A program made the translations under genes and the position numbers. The notes beneath the pieces are model-generated. The model had not been told where the DNA came from and did not search any database. It saw only the letters and a list, made by a program, of their open reading frames with translations. From Mauremys mutica (taxonomy: Eukaryota; Chordata; Testudines; Geoemydidae): 64,000 nt of DNA. The DNA lies in assembly GCF_020497125.1 (NCBI RefSeq), contig NC_059075.1, positions 64,995,321-65,059,320 of the forward strand, written 5' to 3'. Positions 20,482 through 31,105 of this stretch are shown piece by piece. Every line of letters starts with the position of its first letter. The first letter of the stretch is position 1.

Positions 20482-21934
20482 CTAAGTTGATTCAAAATAG
20501 TCTTGTAGTGTAGACAAGGCCTCAGTCAATCTCATACAGTATGTGCAGCTTCCCCCCCCCCTCCCCGGAAGCAGGGGCCTAGTATTGTCTCCCTGGGATC
20601 TGAGTGAAGAGAAGATCCTGCTGTATGCAGATCTCTCTCTGCATGGACTGTACATCCACATTACTGTCCTCTCCCTTCTTCAGCATTGCATGCAAGGGGC
20701 CAGGCCTGTATTGGTTCTGGGGCCAGTGGACAGAAGGGGAAGATACACCATGCATGTTGTCTGCTGCAAGAAACAATTGGAAAGTCCTCTGAAAAGCTGT
20801 CACAGCTTGAGGCTATATCAGCTGTTATGTGTAGCCCCTATATATGACACCTTTTTATTGGCTGCTTTCCCTCCCTCCTCTACTTTTGCTCCCTTGGCAT
20901 GCAATTTTCTCTCTTGTTGCAGACTAATGAATGCCAAATTCAGTGCAAGTTATACTACTTTACCACTTACACCTATTTTCTGATCAACTTGTGCCCATTG
21001 CTGAATTTCACCCAATAGGATGAAGGCCAGCTCCAGGGGTATGCAGTGGCAGCTTTGTGACACTCCAGCTCGATGGCCAATCTGTGTCATCAAAGTGGCA
21101 CAACATTCTGGAGAATCTGGCCCCACATTGTTGAAAATATGCCTTTCTCACTGTTAAAGAAGCTAACTAGGAGATTTTAGGCAATCTCTGGTGTGCAATT
21201 TTTTTTTTTTAAACCATGCTCTATAGAAGTCGAAGGGTTCACGAAGTTTGGAACGAATGGCTATTTATCAAATAAATGATATGATAATGAGAAGTCTCTC
21301 TAAATATCATCCCACGTTTATAAACTCAAGAACAAAAAATTTGTCATGCTGGTAAATCTAGTACCCTACTTCCTGGCCAATGCCCTAAGCCAGCTGTGGA
21401 AAGCTGTAAAGGGGCAAGGGTTAGATTTCTTTCCTGTCCCTTGCAGTGGTCACCTTGTGCCACGTTGCACATACTGGTATGTTTCATTTCTGTAGTGCCA
21501 GTCATCTAAAGGACCATAAGCACTTTACAAACTACGGGCTAACATGTCATATGTCAAGCCAAACCCTTAACGTGCAGCTGTACTTAGCTCTCCACTCTCC
21601 CTGATTATTCTACCTAGGAGCACAGATAAGTCCCTATTGCTAGCTCAGGGGACACACACCCATAAGCAGGCAGAGCCTGCATCTCACCTGCAGGACCAGC
21701 CTTGGAGCAGAGGTGTGTGTCTGCAGGTTTTGAAGTGGAGTTCTTTTAAACGGGCCCTTTTTAAAGCAGCTTTTCAGTTGTTCAAACATACTGCGGAAGT
21801 TGCCCTTCGATACGGAACAAAACTATGGGCTCATTTTGTGAGCTGGATTTGAACCGGCACACTAGAAGTGAAAATCTTTGCCTCCCATTACCCAGAGCTG
21901 TCTATTTCCCTGACTGATGATTGCTTTATCCTTA

Positions 21935-22346
21935 AAGGTATATCTACATTGCAGCTGGGAGTGAGCATCCCTGCCTGGGTAGACAGGCCTGCACTAACAG
22001 GGCTCAAGTTATCATGCTAATAATAGCAGTGTGGATGTTGCTGCCCTGGTGCTAGCCACCTGATCAGGTGAGTCTAGGGTGACCAGATGTCCCTATTTTA
22101 TAGGGACAGTCCTGATATTTGGGGCTTTTTCTTATATAGGTGCCTATTACCTCCCATCTCCTGTCCCGATTTTTCACATTTGCTGTCTGGTCACCTATGA
22201 GTCTGAGCTTGGGTGGCTAGCCTGAGCCTCTGCCAGTGCAGCAACATCCACACTGCTATTTTTAGTGTGATAGCTTGATCCCTGTTAGCACAGGTCTGTT
22301 TACCTGGGCTGGGACCCTTGCTCCCAGCTGCTGTATAGACATACCC
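21935..22346. mobile_element. Harbinger-type MITE interrupted by a second MITE
   Basis: The left end AAGGTATATCTACATTGCAG and the reverse complement of the right end, GGGTATGTCTATACAGCAG, are related inverted repeats, both followed by CTGGGAG. The flanking bases are TTA on the left and TCA on the right. Inner arms are also inverted (GCAGTGTGGATGTTGCTG against CAGCAACATCCACACTGC). The middle is occupied by a separate element at 22076-22196. Confidence 0.7.
22076..22196. mobile_element. 121-bp MITE nested in the element at 21935-22346, probably hAT-type
   Basis: The termini are AGGGTGACCAGA and TCTGGTCACCT, with an inverted repeat of about 11 bp. The flanks GTGAGTCT (22068-22075) and ATGAGTCT (22197-22204) form an 8-bp target duplication with one mismatch. 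The interior has CCCTATTTTATAGGGACAGT and CTGTCCCGATTTTT. Insertion must have followed that of the surrounding MITE. Confidence 0.75.
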
Positions 22347-22551
22347 TCAGTGTCTAATCTTCTTATGACTCTTACTACTCTGCCTCAGTGACACCCTGTG
22401 GCAGTAAGCGCCTCAGGTTAATGCATACAGTGTGTCTGGGGAAAGTATTTCCGCTCGTCCATTTTTAATTGACCCCACATCCCCTTCTTTCCATTACTTG
22501 TTCAGGGAGACCAAAGCAATGTCTTACTCTCTGCTCTTTTCCTCCTGGCAG

Positions 22552-22712
22552 ACTTGGAGACCAGTTCTACAAAGAAGCCATCGAGCACTGCCGCAGCTAC
22601 AACTCTCGGCTGTGCGCTGAGCGCAGCGTCCGCCTCCCCTTCCTGGATTCGCAGACTGGGGTAGCTCAGAACAACTGCTACATCTGGATGGAGAAGAGGC
22701 ATCGGGGACCAG
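22552..22712 (+). CDS. DPF3: DPF3 internal coding exon (second coding exon), start of Requiem/DPF N-terminal domain
   Basis: This exon encodes [13 protein letters not shown], then [16 protein letters not shown], then [14 protein letters not shown]. That is the start of the Requiem/DPF N-terminal domain of the d4 family. DPF3 (BAF45C) is a nuclear BAF (SWI/SNF) subunit that reads acetylated and methylated histones through a C-terminal double PHD finger, which is not in this window. [19 protein letters not shown] matches DPF3 as I know it; DPF2 has GEQYYKDAMEQCHNYNARL. The exon starts after the acceptor CTCCTGGCAG with the last base of an alanine codon and ends at G|GTAAGC, phase 1, 161 nt. The first coding exon (the short N-terminus) is not visible upstream in the window. 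Family and exon call are very secure; the paralog call rests on this and the next three exons together. Confidence 0.97.
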
Positions 22713-23084
22713 GTAAGCAGCATTCTGTGCATGTGTGTATGGAGGGCAGGCCGCTGAGCCCTCATGGGGTTTAATTACTAAAAACTCAAACCTGTTAAGG
22801 GCCACACACATAGGAGAAGTTGCCTAAACCTCCTGGCTTGGAGGGGATTCCCTTTGGTAACTGCAGAGAGCAGATCCTAATTATTCTTTCTATTGCTTGA
22901 CATAGTTTCTAATGCTGCATCATCATAGTTCCTTTATTGCTATTGATCTGAGTTAGTTGCATAATAGAGGACCTCTACCCAAGAGAGCCTTGGAAATATT
23001 CTAAAGGAGGGAAGACTCTCTCACCAATCTTATTTCTCAAAAGGAAACATAAATTTAGGGAGAGTCTTATCTTCTGAAATTCAC

Positions 23085-23225
23085 GTTGCTCTAGTGATTA
23101 GAGCAGGGGACCAGGAATCAAGAGATCTAGATTCTGTTCCCAGCTCTGCCTTAGACAGATCACTTGGGCCTCACCTCGGTGTCTCAGTTTTCCATCTGTG
23201 AAAGGAGGATAAATGTCTTCATAAA
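23085..23225 (+). repeat. MIR-type SINE fragment
   Basis: GCTCTAGTGATTAGAGCAGG, GAATCAAGAGATCTAGATTC and GTTTTCCATCTGTGAAAGG follow the MIR consensus, including its tRNA-like head. Confidence 0.75.
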
Positions 23226-24626
23226 TATGTTACAAGGGCAATATGTGCCTGATCCAAAGTCCACTAAAAAAGACCTCCATTGACTTCAATGGGCTTTCGA
23301 TCAGGTTATAATTCATTAATGTTTGTAGAACAGATTGAGATCCTTGCATGGAAGTTAAAGTATTATTGTTGGGTCAATCCTAAGCACCCTACTGTAACAA
23401 AACTCCCACTGAAACCATTGAGAATGTAGCCAGATGCATTATTTGTTGAGAGAATGGAATTTTTGACACTTTGATCTCTGCCACGTTGTTTGGGTTTTTT
23501 TTTTTTCAATATTTGGGACAAAGACCCAAAATAAGAGGGGAACACCCAACATTTACAGTGAAGGGTTGATTATCCAATGCCTTGGTGGGAAGTTTACACA
23601 TTTATAAATAATTGGGGTTCTGGATAACTGGCGTTCTCAGTTCAATAGACATTGGATGATATAGTTCTGGTTTGGATAATTGATGGTTGGATAATGGAGG
23701 TTGCACCCTCTCCTTAACTAATATGTGATTCGTTTTAGAGCCAAAATAGCATTTTGTATAATTTGTGATTCATGGGTTTCCTTTTTGCGTAAATCATTTA
23801 CAGTAAGCAAAAATGAAATCATACCAAGATGGCGGTGGCAGTGGTGGTGGTGGTGGCTGGGGGCAGAAGAGGTAAATGTGGGTCTCTCATGAGGAATGTG
23901 ATTTGTAATAAGGGACAGCATCTATGTGTGCAGTGCTAGCGCCATGTCCTGCTTATTTACTCTTGTGAGTAGTCCCGTGGAAGTCAATGGGCCTACTTGT
24001 AGAAGTAAGGCGAGTGGGCTTTGGTTTTTGGGGTTTGCAGCTGTGGAGAGAGCAGACTGGTTATGTTCAGCTCAAACTCCGTAGCGAAGCTTTTGCAAAT
24101 GAGAATAGTGGCAGGAAGCACGTTGTGTTCCCTCATTTTAGCTCCACTTTTTTGCATGTGTTACAGCAAATCTATCTAGGTGCTTAAATGGCTATAGAAT
24201 CTGAATGTCTCAAGTGTTAGAGAAGAGAAATAACAATCTCTCACTCTTTCTTCCTTCCTAGCCTCTGGGAGAAATGTCTGGATTAGTTTCTAGCTTTTGG
24301 TTTCTGTGTGTGTTCATGTGCATTTTGTATGGGGTGCAGGTTGAGGGAAAGTTAAGTCCAAGATGTGTTTTTGTGTCTAGTTCTATTTGTGGGGAGGTCG
24401 TTGGCCATTCTTATTTCTTGTGGTAGACAGTTCCACAGTCTTGGGATGGTGCAGCCTGTTCTTTTCTCTGTGACTGGCCACGTGGAGTCCTGGCTGGCCC
24501 AGGGTCATACGGAGGAAACAGTTCCTACATTCCATCAAGTTCAGGGTCTGGAATTTTCCCTGGCCATTTCACAGGGCACAGAATGAGGGAAGGCATCTTG
24601 CACTGTTCCCCACCTGCACACCAGGA

Positions 24627-24905
24627 CTCAGGGCTTGTGTGTACATAAATATTAACCCAGAATAAGGTAGCATGTGAATTTAAAGTAGATTAACTGTTCC
24701 CAATTAATTCCATGTGTGGATGCTTTTATTCTGGAATAAGATTGCCTTATTCCAAATTAGTTTCTCCTTTTGGTAGTAGATTAAACTAATTCAGAATAAG
24801 GCGCTCTCATTCCAGGGTCAGAGCATCCACACATGGAATTGATGGGAAATGGCTATTCCAGCATAACAGCTCCTGCCGCCACCCGCAATGTAAACAAGTC
24901 CTGAG
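24627..24905. mobile_element. Palindromic MITE, about 280 bp
   Basis: The left end CTCAGGGCTTGTGTGTACAT is mirrored at the right by ATGTAAACAAGTCCTGAG. Closer to the centre AATTCCATGTGTGGATGCT and AGCATCCACACATGGAATT are exact inverted copies. The near-palindromic whole and absence of coding sequence indicate a MITE; the superfamily (possibly Harbinger-like) is uncertain because no target duplication is clear. Confidence 0.65.
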
Positions 24906-25494
24906 GCTAGGGTTGGCCCTAATTAGTTAAACCTCACAATACCCAAAGTAAGACCAGCTCTACATAAAGGATACGTGGGAGTCACTTCACCGATCACTGA
25001 AATGCAGCCACTCCTGGTGTGGGATGCAGAAACTGTGTTATTAGTGCACAGCAACACTACACTATCATTTAGGATAAGGTCTGAAGGATGGTAATACCTT
25101 ATCCACTCGAAACTGCAGGGGGAGTTTGGGTAGGCAGAATATAGTTACCTGAGCTGGGGACCTTCCTTCACGAAAAGTCTCATGGGATCTTTAGTGACCA
25201 CTGTTGATTTTGTTTCATCTGAAAGCTCCTTGTTCCAGAGAGATTATGCTTTGGCAAAACAAGCTAATTTTTGCTTTCTGTTGTTGTTGTTGTTAATGTA
25301 TTTACCCCAAGAACTTCTGTTCCTGCAGCATCTGATTATGAGTGAGATACGGCTATTTTTATCGATTTGAACTTTCTCACTCACATAAGCAGGTATGCAT
25401 TTATTATATGTAGAAGCCAGATGCTGGAGGGAGCATATGCTACAAGGATGGCACAAGGCAGCCTTGTACCAGACACACTTATGGGAGGAATCAT

Positions 25495-25690
25495 TGTTTA
25501 GTGTTTAAAGCATAGGGCCAGGAGAGCTGGGTTCTTTGGCCAGGTTTGTTACTAACTCGCTGTTATCTTGGGCAAATTTGTCGACCCTAGTCCTACTTGC
25601 ATCACTGTGCCTCAGTTTCCCTGTCTATGAAATGGCGATAGTAGCGTTTCCCTTTCTCACAGGGCTGTGGTGAGGGCTGATTAGTGGCAA
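25495..25690 (+). repeat. MIR-type SINE fragment
   Basis: GGGCCAGGAGAGCTGGGTTC, TCTTGGGCAAATTTGTC and GCCTCAGTTTCCCTGTCTAT are in MIR order, one of the better preserved copies here. Confidence 0.8.
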
Positions 25691-27692
25691 GACATGTTTA
25701 GTTTAGACTTTAAATAGGCTGAAGCCTCCTGTATCTGCATTGGCTACCAAACCCGAGGTCTTTTTTAATTTAAACTATAATGATTTAGAAAGAAAGCAAG
25801 AATCCCTCCTCCCCCATATCCGCTGTTCCTTGATGTGATTAGCTCATTTAGTGCACCCTTGGGTCTCTCTGTACCATCCATCTCTTGTAGCCCCATTGTG
25901 ACGGGACACAGCATCTATCTGTGGTGGCAGCATCGCCGTTTCCAGGCTGCACATAGTGTGCTGTGGCAATATTAAACCAATGAGAATTCTCCACCAGCCA
26001 CTCTGGTGTCTGGGTTATATGCACCCCTTTGCTTTGTTTACTGGCCTTCACTTCCCCCATCTCTAACCTGAAGTAGGCAATCAGAAAAGATCCAGAGCCT
26101 CCTTTCACTTACACAGGGTTTAAAAGGGGGAGAGGAGAGTCAGATGCCCCATGGATAAACTTGGTTTCTTACAGCCCTCTTGTAAAGGAGTCAGAAGGCT
26201 GCCTCTCGCGACACAGTTCAGGGTTAATTTCACACAATACTGCACATAACTCCCTCCCTCTTTTCCCTTCCTCCCCCAGCCTTTCACGCAAGCTTTGAGT
26301 TATGACTCTCCTACACTAATGAGATAAACAACATAACTCACTGCAGGTCCTGCTATTTCCTCTATAAGCAAATGGTTGGAACCTTCTGTGGTTGCCCTAT
26401 AAGGCACAGCAGTGCAAGACAACCCAGCAAGTACTAGAGAGGGCAAGAACTGTACATATTTTACCATGGGCACAGGCAGAGTCAGAGTAGGGAAGGTAGG
26501 TTCAAAGCAGATGTAAAAGGCCCTCTCTTGCCACCTCCTCCACAAAAATGACCAAAGGTTCACACTTTACTTGTATCATCGTGTTGATAGATTGGTGGTC
26601 AGGGTAGTGGTGGGGGACAATGGTATAAATCTTCCCTCTTGAAAATGGTATCAAACCTGTTTGGATCAAGTAAAAGTTTGTTTAGTGGCTGGCTGAACAC
26701 TGCTGAGCAGGGATTTATTGAATAGCAGAGGAGAGCTCCCCTCAAAAGGTTCATAGGGTCAGTTTGGAGGCCTGCAGGAGTTTATCTGAGTCCATCTGGT
26801 GTCGGATTGGGCTGGAGGCCTTCCTACAATATTTCTGGGACTTCCTGATTCCAGCTGAGCTTTTAGTATTTTGGTGTTTGTGATTCACCATCTTTGCTGG
26901 AGCCTAGAGGTGCCAATTTGTGAGAGACCGAGAAACAATAGAACCAAAGCTTTTCAAATCTTTAAAAAAAAAAAAAGTTAGGTTTTGGGTTAAAGCTCAG
27001 GTGCAGGATTTTACCCAAATCCTCTATCCCAAGGGGATAGGTCAAGGAGCCTGATTCTCCTCTCACACAATTTTTTGCACCAGAGTAAGGCTGTGAATGC
27101 CCCTGCACAGGGCATGTTTATGGGAGGGTTAGACTCCTGTATGCTACCTCACAATGACCCACAGCCAGTCACAATGTATACCTTAATAATAGCAATTTAA
27201 ATACTAGTTAAGGTTTGTAAAGCGCCTGGAAGAAGTATGTCAAGCACTAATAGAAGAGCTAAGTAATTCACAGTGTTTTTCCTTCCAAAGCTAGTCATAG
27301 ACTATACACAACCCACTGAAATGCAGCATTCTTTGAGATAGGGTGTGTAACAACTGTCGCACTGCATAACAGGGAAGGGAAATCGTTGCTAAGGCCACCT
27401 GAGCCAACCCCCATTCTTACAGAAGGTGTTAATCCATGCAGGGCAGACAAGAACTTTATTTTCAGGATCTCCTCCAAAAGCCCCTCCCATCCCACAGTTA
27501 AGTTCTTGATGCTCAGTTTAGCTGCCTCAAGAGGATAAAGGGTGGCTTGACCCTGCTGGGATTTGAACTTTATTTTCCAGGAGTCTCCATATTTCAAACT
27601 GAAGACTGAGGCTGCACTTGCCAAATTTGATTTGCTTATTCTTTTGGGTGAGCAACTGGGATGGCCCAGTTTTCACAAGGAAGTAGGGTGTC

Positions 27693-27870
27693 AGTTATAG
27701 CTGAGTGGTTTGAGCATTGGCTTGCTAAACCCAGGGTTGTGAGTTTAATCCTTCAGGGGGCCACTTAGGGGTCTGGGGCAAAATCAGTACTTGGTCCTAC
27801 TAGTGAAGGCAGGGGGCTGGACTTCATGACCTTCAAGGTCCCTTCCAGTTCTAGGAGATAGGATATCTCC
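27693..27870 (+). repeat. tRNA-derived SINE (cryptodire turtle-type), copy 1
   Basis: TAGCTGAGTGGTTTGAGCAT resembles an RNA polymerase III A box, and TGAGTTTAATCC about 40 bp later is a B box. The tRNA-unrelated body contains GGGGCAAAATCAGTACTTGG and CTTCCAGTTCTAGGAGATAG, shared with the copy at 36848. It ends near GATATCTCC. Body and tail resemble the tortoise/turtle polIII SINE, assigned from memory of that family. Confidence 0.8.
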
Positions 27871-28383
27871 ATTAATTTAATTATCATCATCTGGTTTGGG
27901 GAGTAGATTTTGTTCTTGGTTTGGTGAATGTTCTTTGCTGTTATGCAAGGCTGGCTTAGACCAGTCAGCTATCACCATATGGTAGGATTGTTCTGCATTA
28001 TTGACATGGGTTTGATATTGTCAAGTTGTTAAAAAATGACCATTTGTGTCCATGATGTCAAAGCCATTCCCATCCTATCTCTTATAATTCTTTTTTCTTT
28101 CTTTTTTTTTTTTTTTAAGTGGAGCTCTGGTTGCAGTGAACCCCTGCACAGAGTGAAATATGTTAGTGAGACATGTGGCTTCTCTGTAGGGCTGATCCTG
28201 CAAGATGCTGAGTTGCTTCTGGGATGCCGAATGCCTTCAGTTGCCTGAGCTGCTTCTCACCTTGCAGGATTGAACCCTCTAGTATGGTAATACTGGGTAT
28301 GGAGAAACAGAGATGCTAGAGAAAATAATGGGGATTTACAAATGCAAATGTGACCACATTCATTTTTTGCTTTTAACCCACAG

Positions 28384-28491
28384 GACTGGCCCCAGGTCAG
28401 CTGTACACATATCCTGCTCGCTGCTGGCGCAAAAAGAGACGCTTACATCCTCCTGAGGACTCCAGGCTGAAGCTTCTGGAAATTAAACCTG
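28384..28491 (+). CDS. DPF3: DPF3 internal coding exon (third coding exon), rest of the Requiem/DPF N-terminal domain
   Basis: The exon reads [19 protein letters not shown] followed by [16 protein letters not shown], the second half of the DPF N-terminal domain with its basic WRKKRR motif. It follows a pyrimidine-rich tract and the acceptor AACCCACAG and ends at G|GTATGT. At 108 nt with phase 1 at both ends, the exon is symmetric and could be skipped without a frameshift. The codon split with the preceding exon restores glycine (GPG-L) and the split with the next restores glutamate (KP-EV), which confirms all three exons belong to one transcript. The cysteine in PARCWRKK and the LLEIKP end favour DPF3 over DPF2 (PARRWRKK, SIKP). 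Confidence 0.97.
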
Positions 28492-28814
28492 GTATGTGTT
28501 TTGTGTCTCTTTCTCACTTTCTCTCTCCTCTGTGTTGCATTCACTGAGGTGTTATGGATCAAGTGAAGACTGGCATACGCACAACACCGGCGTTTAGTCT
28601 CTGAACTCTGTCTTTGCCTGTCTCCTTCTTTTTCTCTTTGAGATTTTATCAAATCCATTGCATTATTCTTTTTTTAGAATATAAAAGAAATATAAGTCTG
28701 CAGGCCAAATTCATCCCTGGCATAAGTGGGTGTAACTCTCATTGAAATCAACAGGAACTGAACCCACTTACATGAATCTTGTCTTCCATTCATAAGGATA
28801 TAAGGGGACAAGTA

Positions 28815-29055
28815 GGTATCAGTTATCATAAGAACAGCCATACTGAGTCAGACCAAAGATCCATCCAGCCCAGTATCCTGTCTTCCAACAGTGACCAATG
28901 CCAGGTGCCCCAGAGGAAATCAAGTGATCCATCCCCGGTCACCCATTCCCAGCTTCTGGCAAACTGAGGCTAGGGACACCATCTTGGCTAACAGCCATTG
29001 ATAGACCTACCCTCCATGAACGTATCTAGTTCTTTTTTGAACCCTGGTATAGTGA
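28815..29055 (-). repeat. CR1 LINE 3' end, reverse orientation
   Basis: Contains CATACTGAGTCAGACCAAAG, CCAGCCCAGTATCCTGTCTT, GCCAGGTGCCCCAGAGGAA and GAACGTATCTAGTTCTTTT. This is the complement of the common CR1 end that reads GGGCTAGATGGACC and TGACCCAGTATGGC. It lies 320 bp after DPF3 exon 3. Confidence 0.85.
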
Positions 29056-30884
29056 CCTCCAAAGCGTTAGTAACATGAAGCTTCACTATGGCATCTGTTG
29101 TGAAATCTTTGCTAGGAAGAGGGGTGAGACCACTGATTTGTGTGCAGAATAGTGCATTGATAAGTTTATGTAGTGCCTAACACAGTAGTTCCTACTGCAA
29201 TATAAATACTTAATCATAACAGCTAGTGAGGATGTGGCACATTGTGTGTGTGTTTTAGTCCCCTTGATTTTCACCCTTGCTATCCTTCGTACTCCTCCCC
29301 ATTGCTAAACTAATTTAAAATGGAGAGTCTGGTTGCTGAATGAGTTATTGTAAAGCGGATGTGGAGGATCAGCAGCTGTGTCCGGTAGAGTGCAGTGTGG
29401 TGCATTCCTCTATGCAGTTAGTAATAACGGCGTACTGTCCTTAGGGTCGTAAATTTATGAGAAAGAGGGATTACACTGGGAGCTGTATGTGGTTTTCAAG
29501 AGCGGAGACACAGCCAGTATTAAACATGCACACTCAACCGAAAATATAAATTAACCAAATATTAAAAAATGTTTGGGCAGCAGAAGGTGTCTGGGAACTG
29601 AGTGGTGAGCAGCAATACCCGGGAACTGGTTTTAGTGCAGTCATTTGTGGAGCAGGAGGTAGAAAAGATGCAGAGCCAAGTCTTGACTCCAGGGAGGTCA
29701 GAGGCAAAATTCTTGTTGACTTCAGTGAGACCAGGTTTTGGCTCATTCTCCCCATGATAGCAGAGGTTACTAATAAGATGGGTAAAAGGAAGGAAATACT
29801 GGAATTGCCAAATAAGGGTTACAAACCATGGACAAAATCAAGACCAGGGGACTGATTGTGATCTCACACCAGTGTAAAGGAGAAATTACTCTATTGTAAT
29901 AAAATCCTAATGATAATACAATATACTTTTGCACTGTATAGCACTTTTCATCTGTAGATGTCAAAAAAACAGGACCATGTCTCAGCCAATTAGAGTATTG
30001 CATTTGGTAATCGAAAAGGTTAATGATTAAAATAAAATACATCCGATACAAGCCCCCTTTAGTGTGAAAGGCAATTGCATTAAAGTATTTTCTCTGTCAT
30101 TTTTTAGTTCCATGCTAATGTGAACATTTCACAAAAATCTCTCTGATAATTAACAATGCTCTTAGTGTCCAGCGCTGTGCCTGTGGAATTTAGTTTGTGA
30201 AATATTTTCATTTAACAGTAATTATCGTCTTTACATCTTGTGATCTAACTCCTAAATAGCTGTTGCTACAGCAACCTTTGGACAACCACCTCTGTTTGGC
30301 CATTGTAGACTGGGACAGTTGCATGGGTAGCTGTAGTAAAATCATGTGATCAACAGTCTAGCAATTTTTATGTTAATACTAATTATGAAAACCCAGCCAT
30401 TCTGTCACATAGACCATGGGGCAGAAATAAAGTACTACATAAGTTCATTTGCAGTAGCTACTTAAAGTGACAATATAGCCACCATTATCACTTTGTATTA
30501 CCAGGCAATTATGAATTACTCTAAATATTTATGACATTTAATTTCACATGTGCTGGACTCCATCTTTCAATAGTACTTTCATATCTTAAGAAATAAGCAT
30601 TAGGGCTCATGGAAATAAATCACTGTGCATCTGTGTATGAATGCACATGGATCTTTATAGGCAATCAATAGTGCCCTTCAGCCAAGCACCTCAAATTCTC
30701 TTACTGATATTACACCTGATCCTGAAGGGTGCTGAACTCTTTTTGTAAAGTAAGGAGTGCCCTCATCTCCTATGAAAGTTGCTTATCATAGCCCAGGAGT
30801 TCAGTGCCTCTCAGGATTGGGGGCATTAAATGGACAGTCAAGTTAAAAATCATATATTTTCAAAAGCCAGTTTTAGTATTTTTA

Positions 30885-31105
30885 TTATTTATATTCTGGT
30901 AGGGGCTATAGACCCAGCCAAGAACTAGAGCCTCATTCTGCTAGGCACTGCACAACTACATAACAGGGAACTTACTCAGAGAGAGATTAAATGACTGGCC
31001 CATGGTCACACAATAGGTATGTGGCAATGACAGAAATTGAACCAAGAACAGAACCCACATCTCCTGAGTCCCAGTCCAGTGCCTTAGCCACAAGATCATC
31101 TTTGT
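30885..31105 (-). repeat. MIR-type SINE fragment, reverse
   Basis: AGAGAGAGATTAAATGACTG, CCATGGTCACACAATAGGTA and GTCCCAGTCCAGTGCCTTAG are the MIR consensus read in reverse. Confidence 0.7.

Larger units (their letters stand above)
15704..20521. mobile_element. PIF/Harbinger DNA transposon, apparently complete and autonomous (4818 bp)
   Basis: The left end is GGCCTGGTCTACACTA and the reverse complement of the right end is GGCCTTGTCTACACTA, so the terminal inverted repeat is 16 bp with one mismatch. The element is flanked on both sides by TCA (15701-15703 and 20522-20524), fitting the 3-bp TNA target preference of PIF/Harbinger elements. Inside are the two genes expected of this superfamily: a DDE transposase (minus strand, right half) and a Myb/SANT-like DNA-binding protein (plus strand, left half), arranged tail to tail. 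Both subterminal regions carry repeated TTCGAA-type motifs. The element is GC- and CpG-richer than the AT-rich intron around it. Both reading frames are open, so the copy is probably young. Confidence 0.95.
1..22551 (+). other. DPF3: DPF3 intron 1, 3' part
   Basis: No host coding exon is recognisable in this 22.5-kb stretch. It holds a tRNA-like SINE (1-120), two old inverted-repeat elements (521-896), a hAT-like short repeat (2399), a snap-back Penelope-like insertion (2940), a GC-rich block (3530-4025), a 2.15-kb non-autonomous Harbinger (5049), MIR relics (8240, 9800), an antisense L2 relic (12280), the autonomous Harbinger (15704) and a nested MITE pair (21935). Between these, for example 1200-2390, 4560-5040, 10000-12250, 13200-14430 and 14600-15700, I see only unannotated intronic sequence. 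Being intron 1 is inferred from the conserved DPF3 exon order. Confidence 0.8.
22713..28383 (+). other. DPF3: DPF3 intron 2
   Basis: A complete 5.7-kb intron bounded by GTAAGC and CACAG. It contains MIR-type SINEs (23085, 25495), a poly-T tract near 23490, a TIR-bearing MITE (24627-24905), and a tRNA-derived turtle SINE (27693-27870). The rest (about 23560-24620, 24910-25490, 25700-27690) shows no coding segment I can support. The segment 23563-23710 contains GATTATCCAATG and TTGGATAATGGAGG, vaguely like a degraded mariner/Tigger MITE end, but I could not confirm matching termini. Confidence 0.9.

Noticed and set aside
24300..24600. Coding exon in the stretch with CTGGCCACGTGGAGTCCTGG
   Set aside because: No conserved peptide and no in-frame splice sites; probably an old unclassified repeat.
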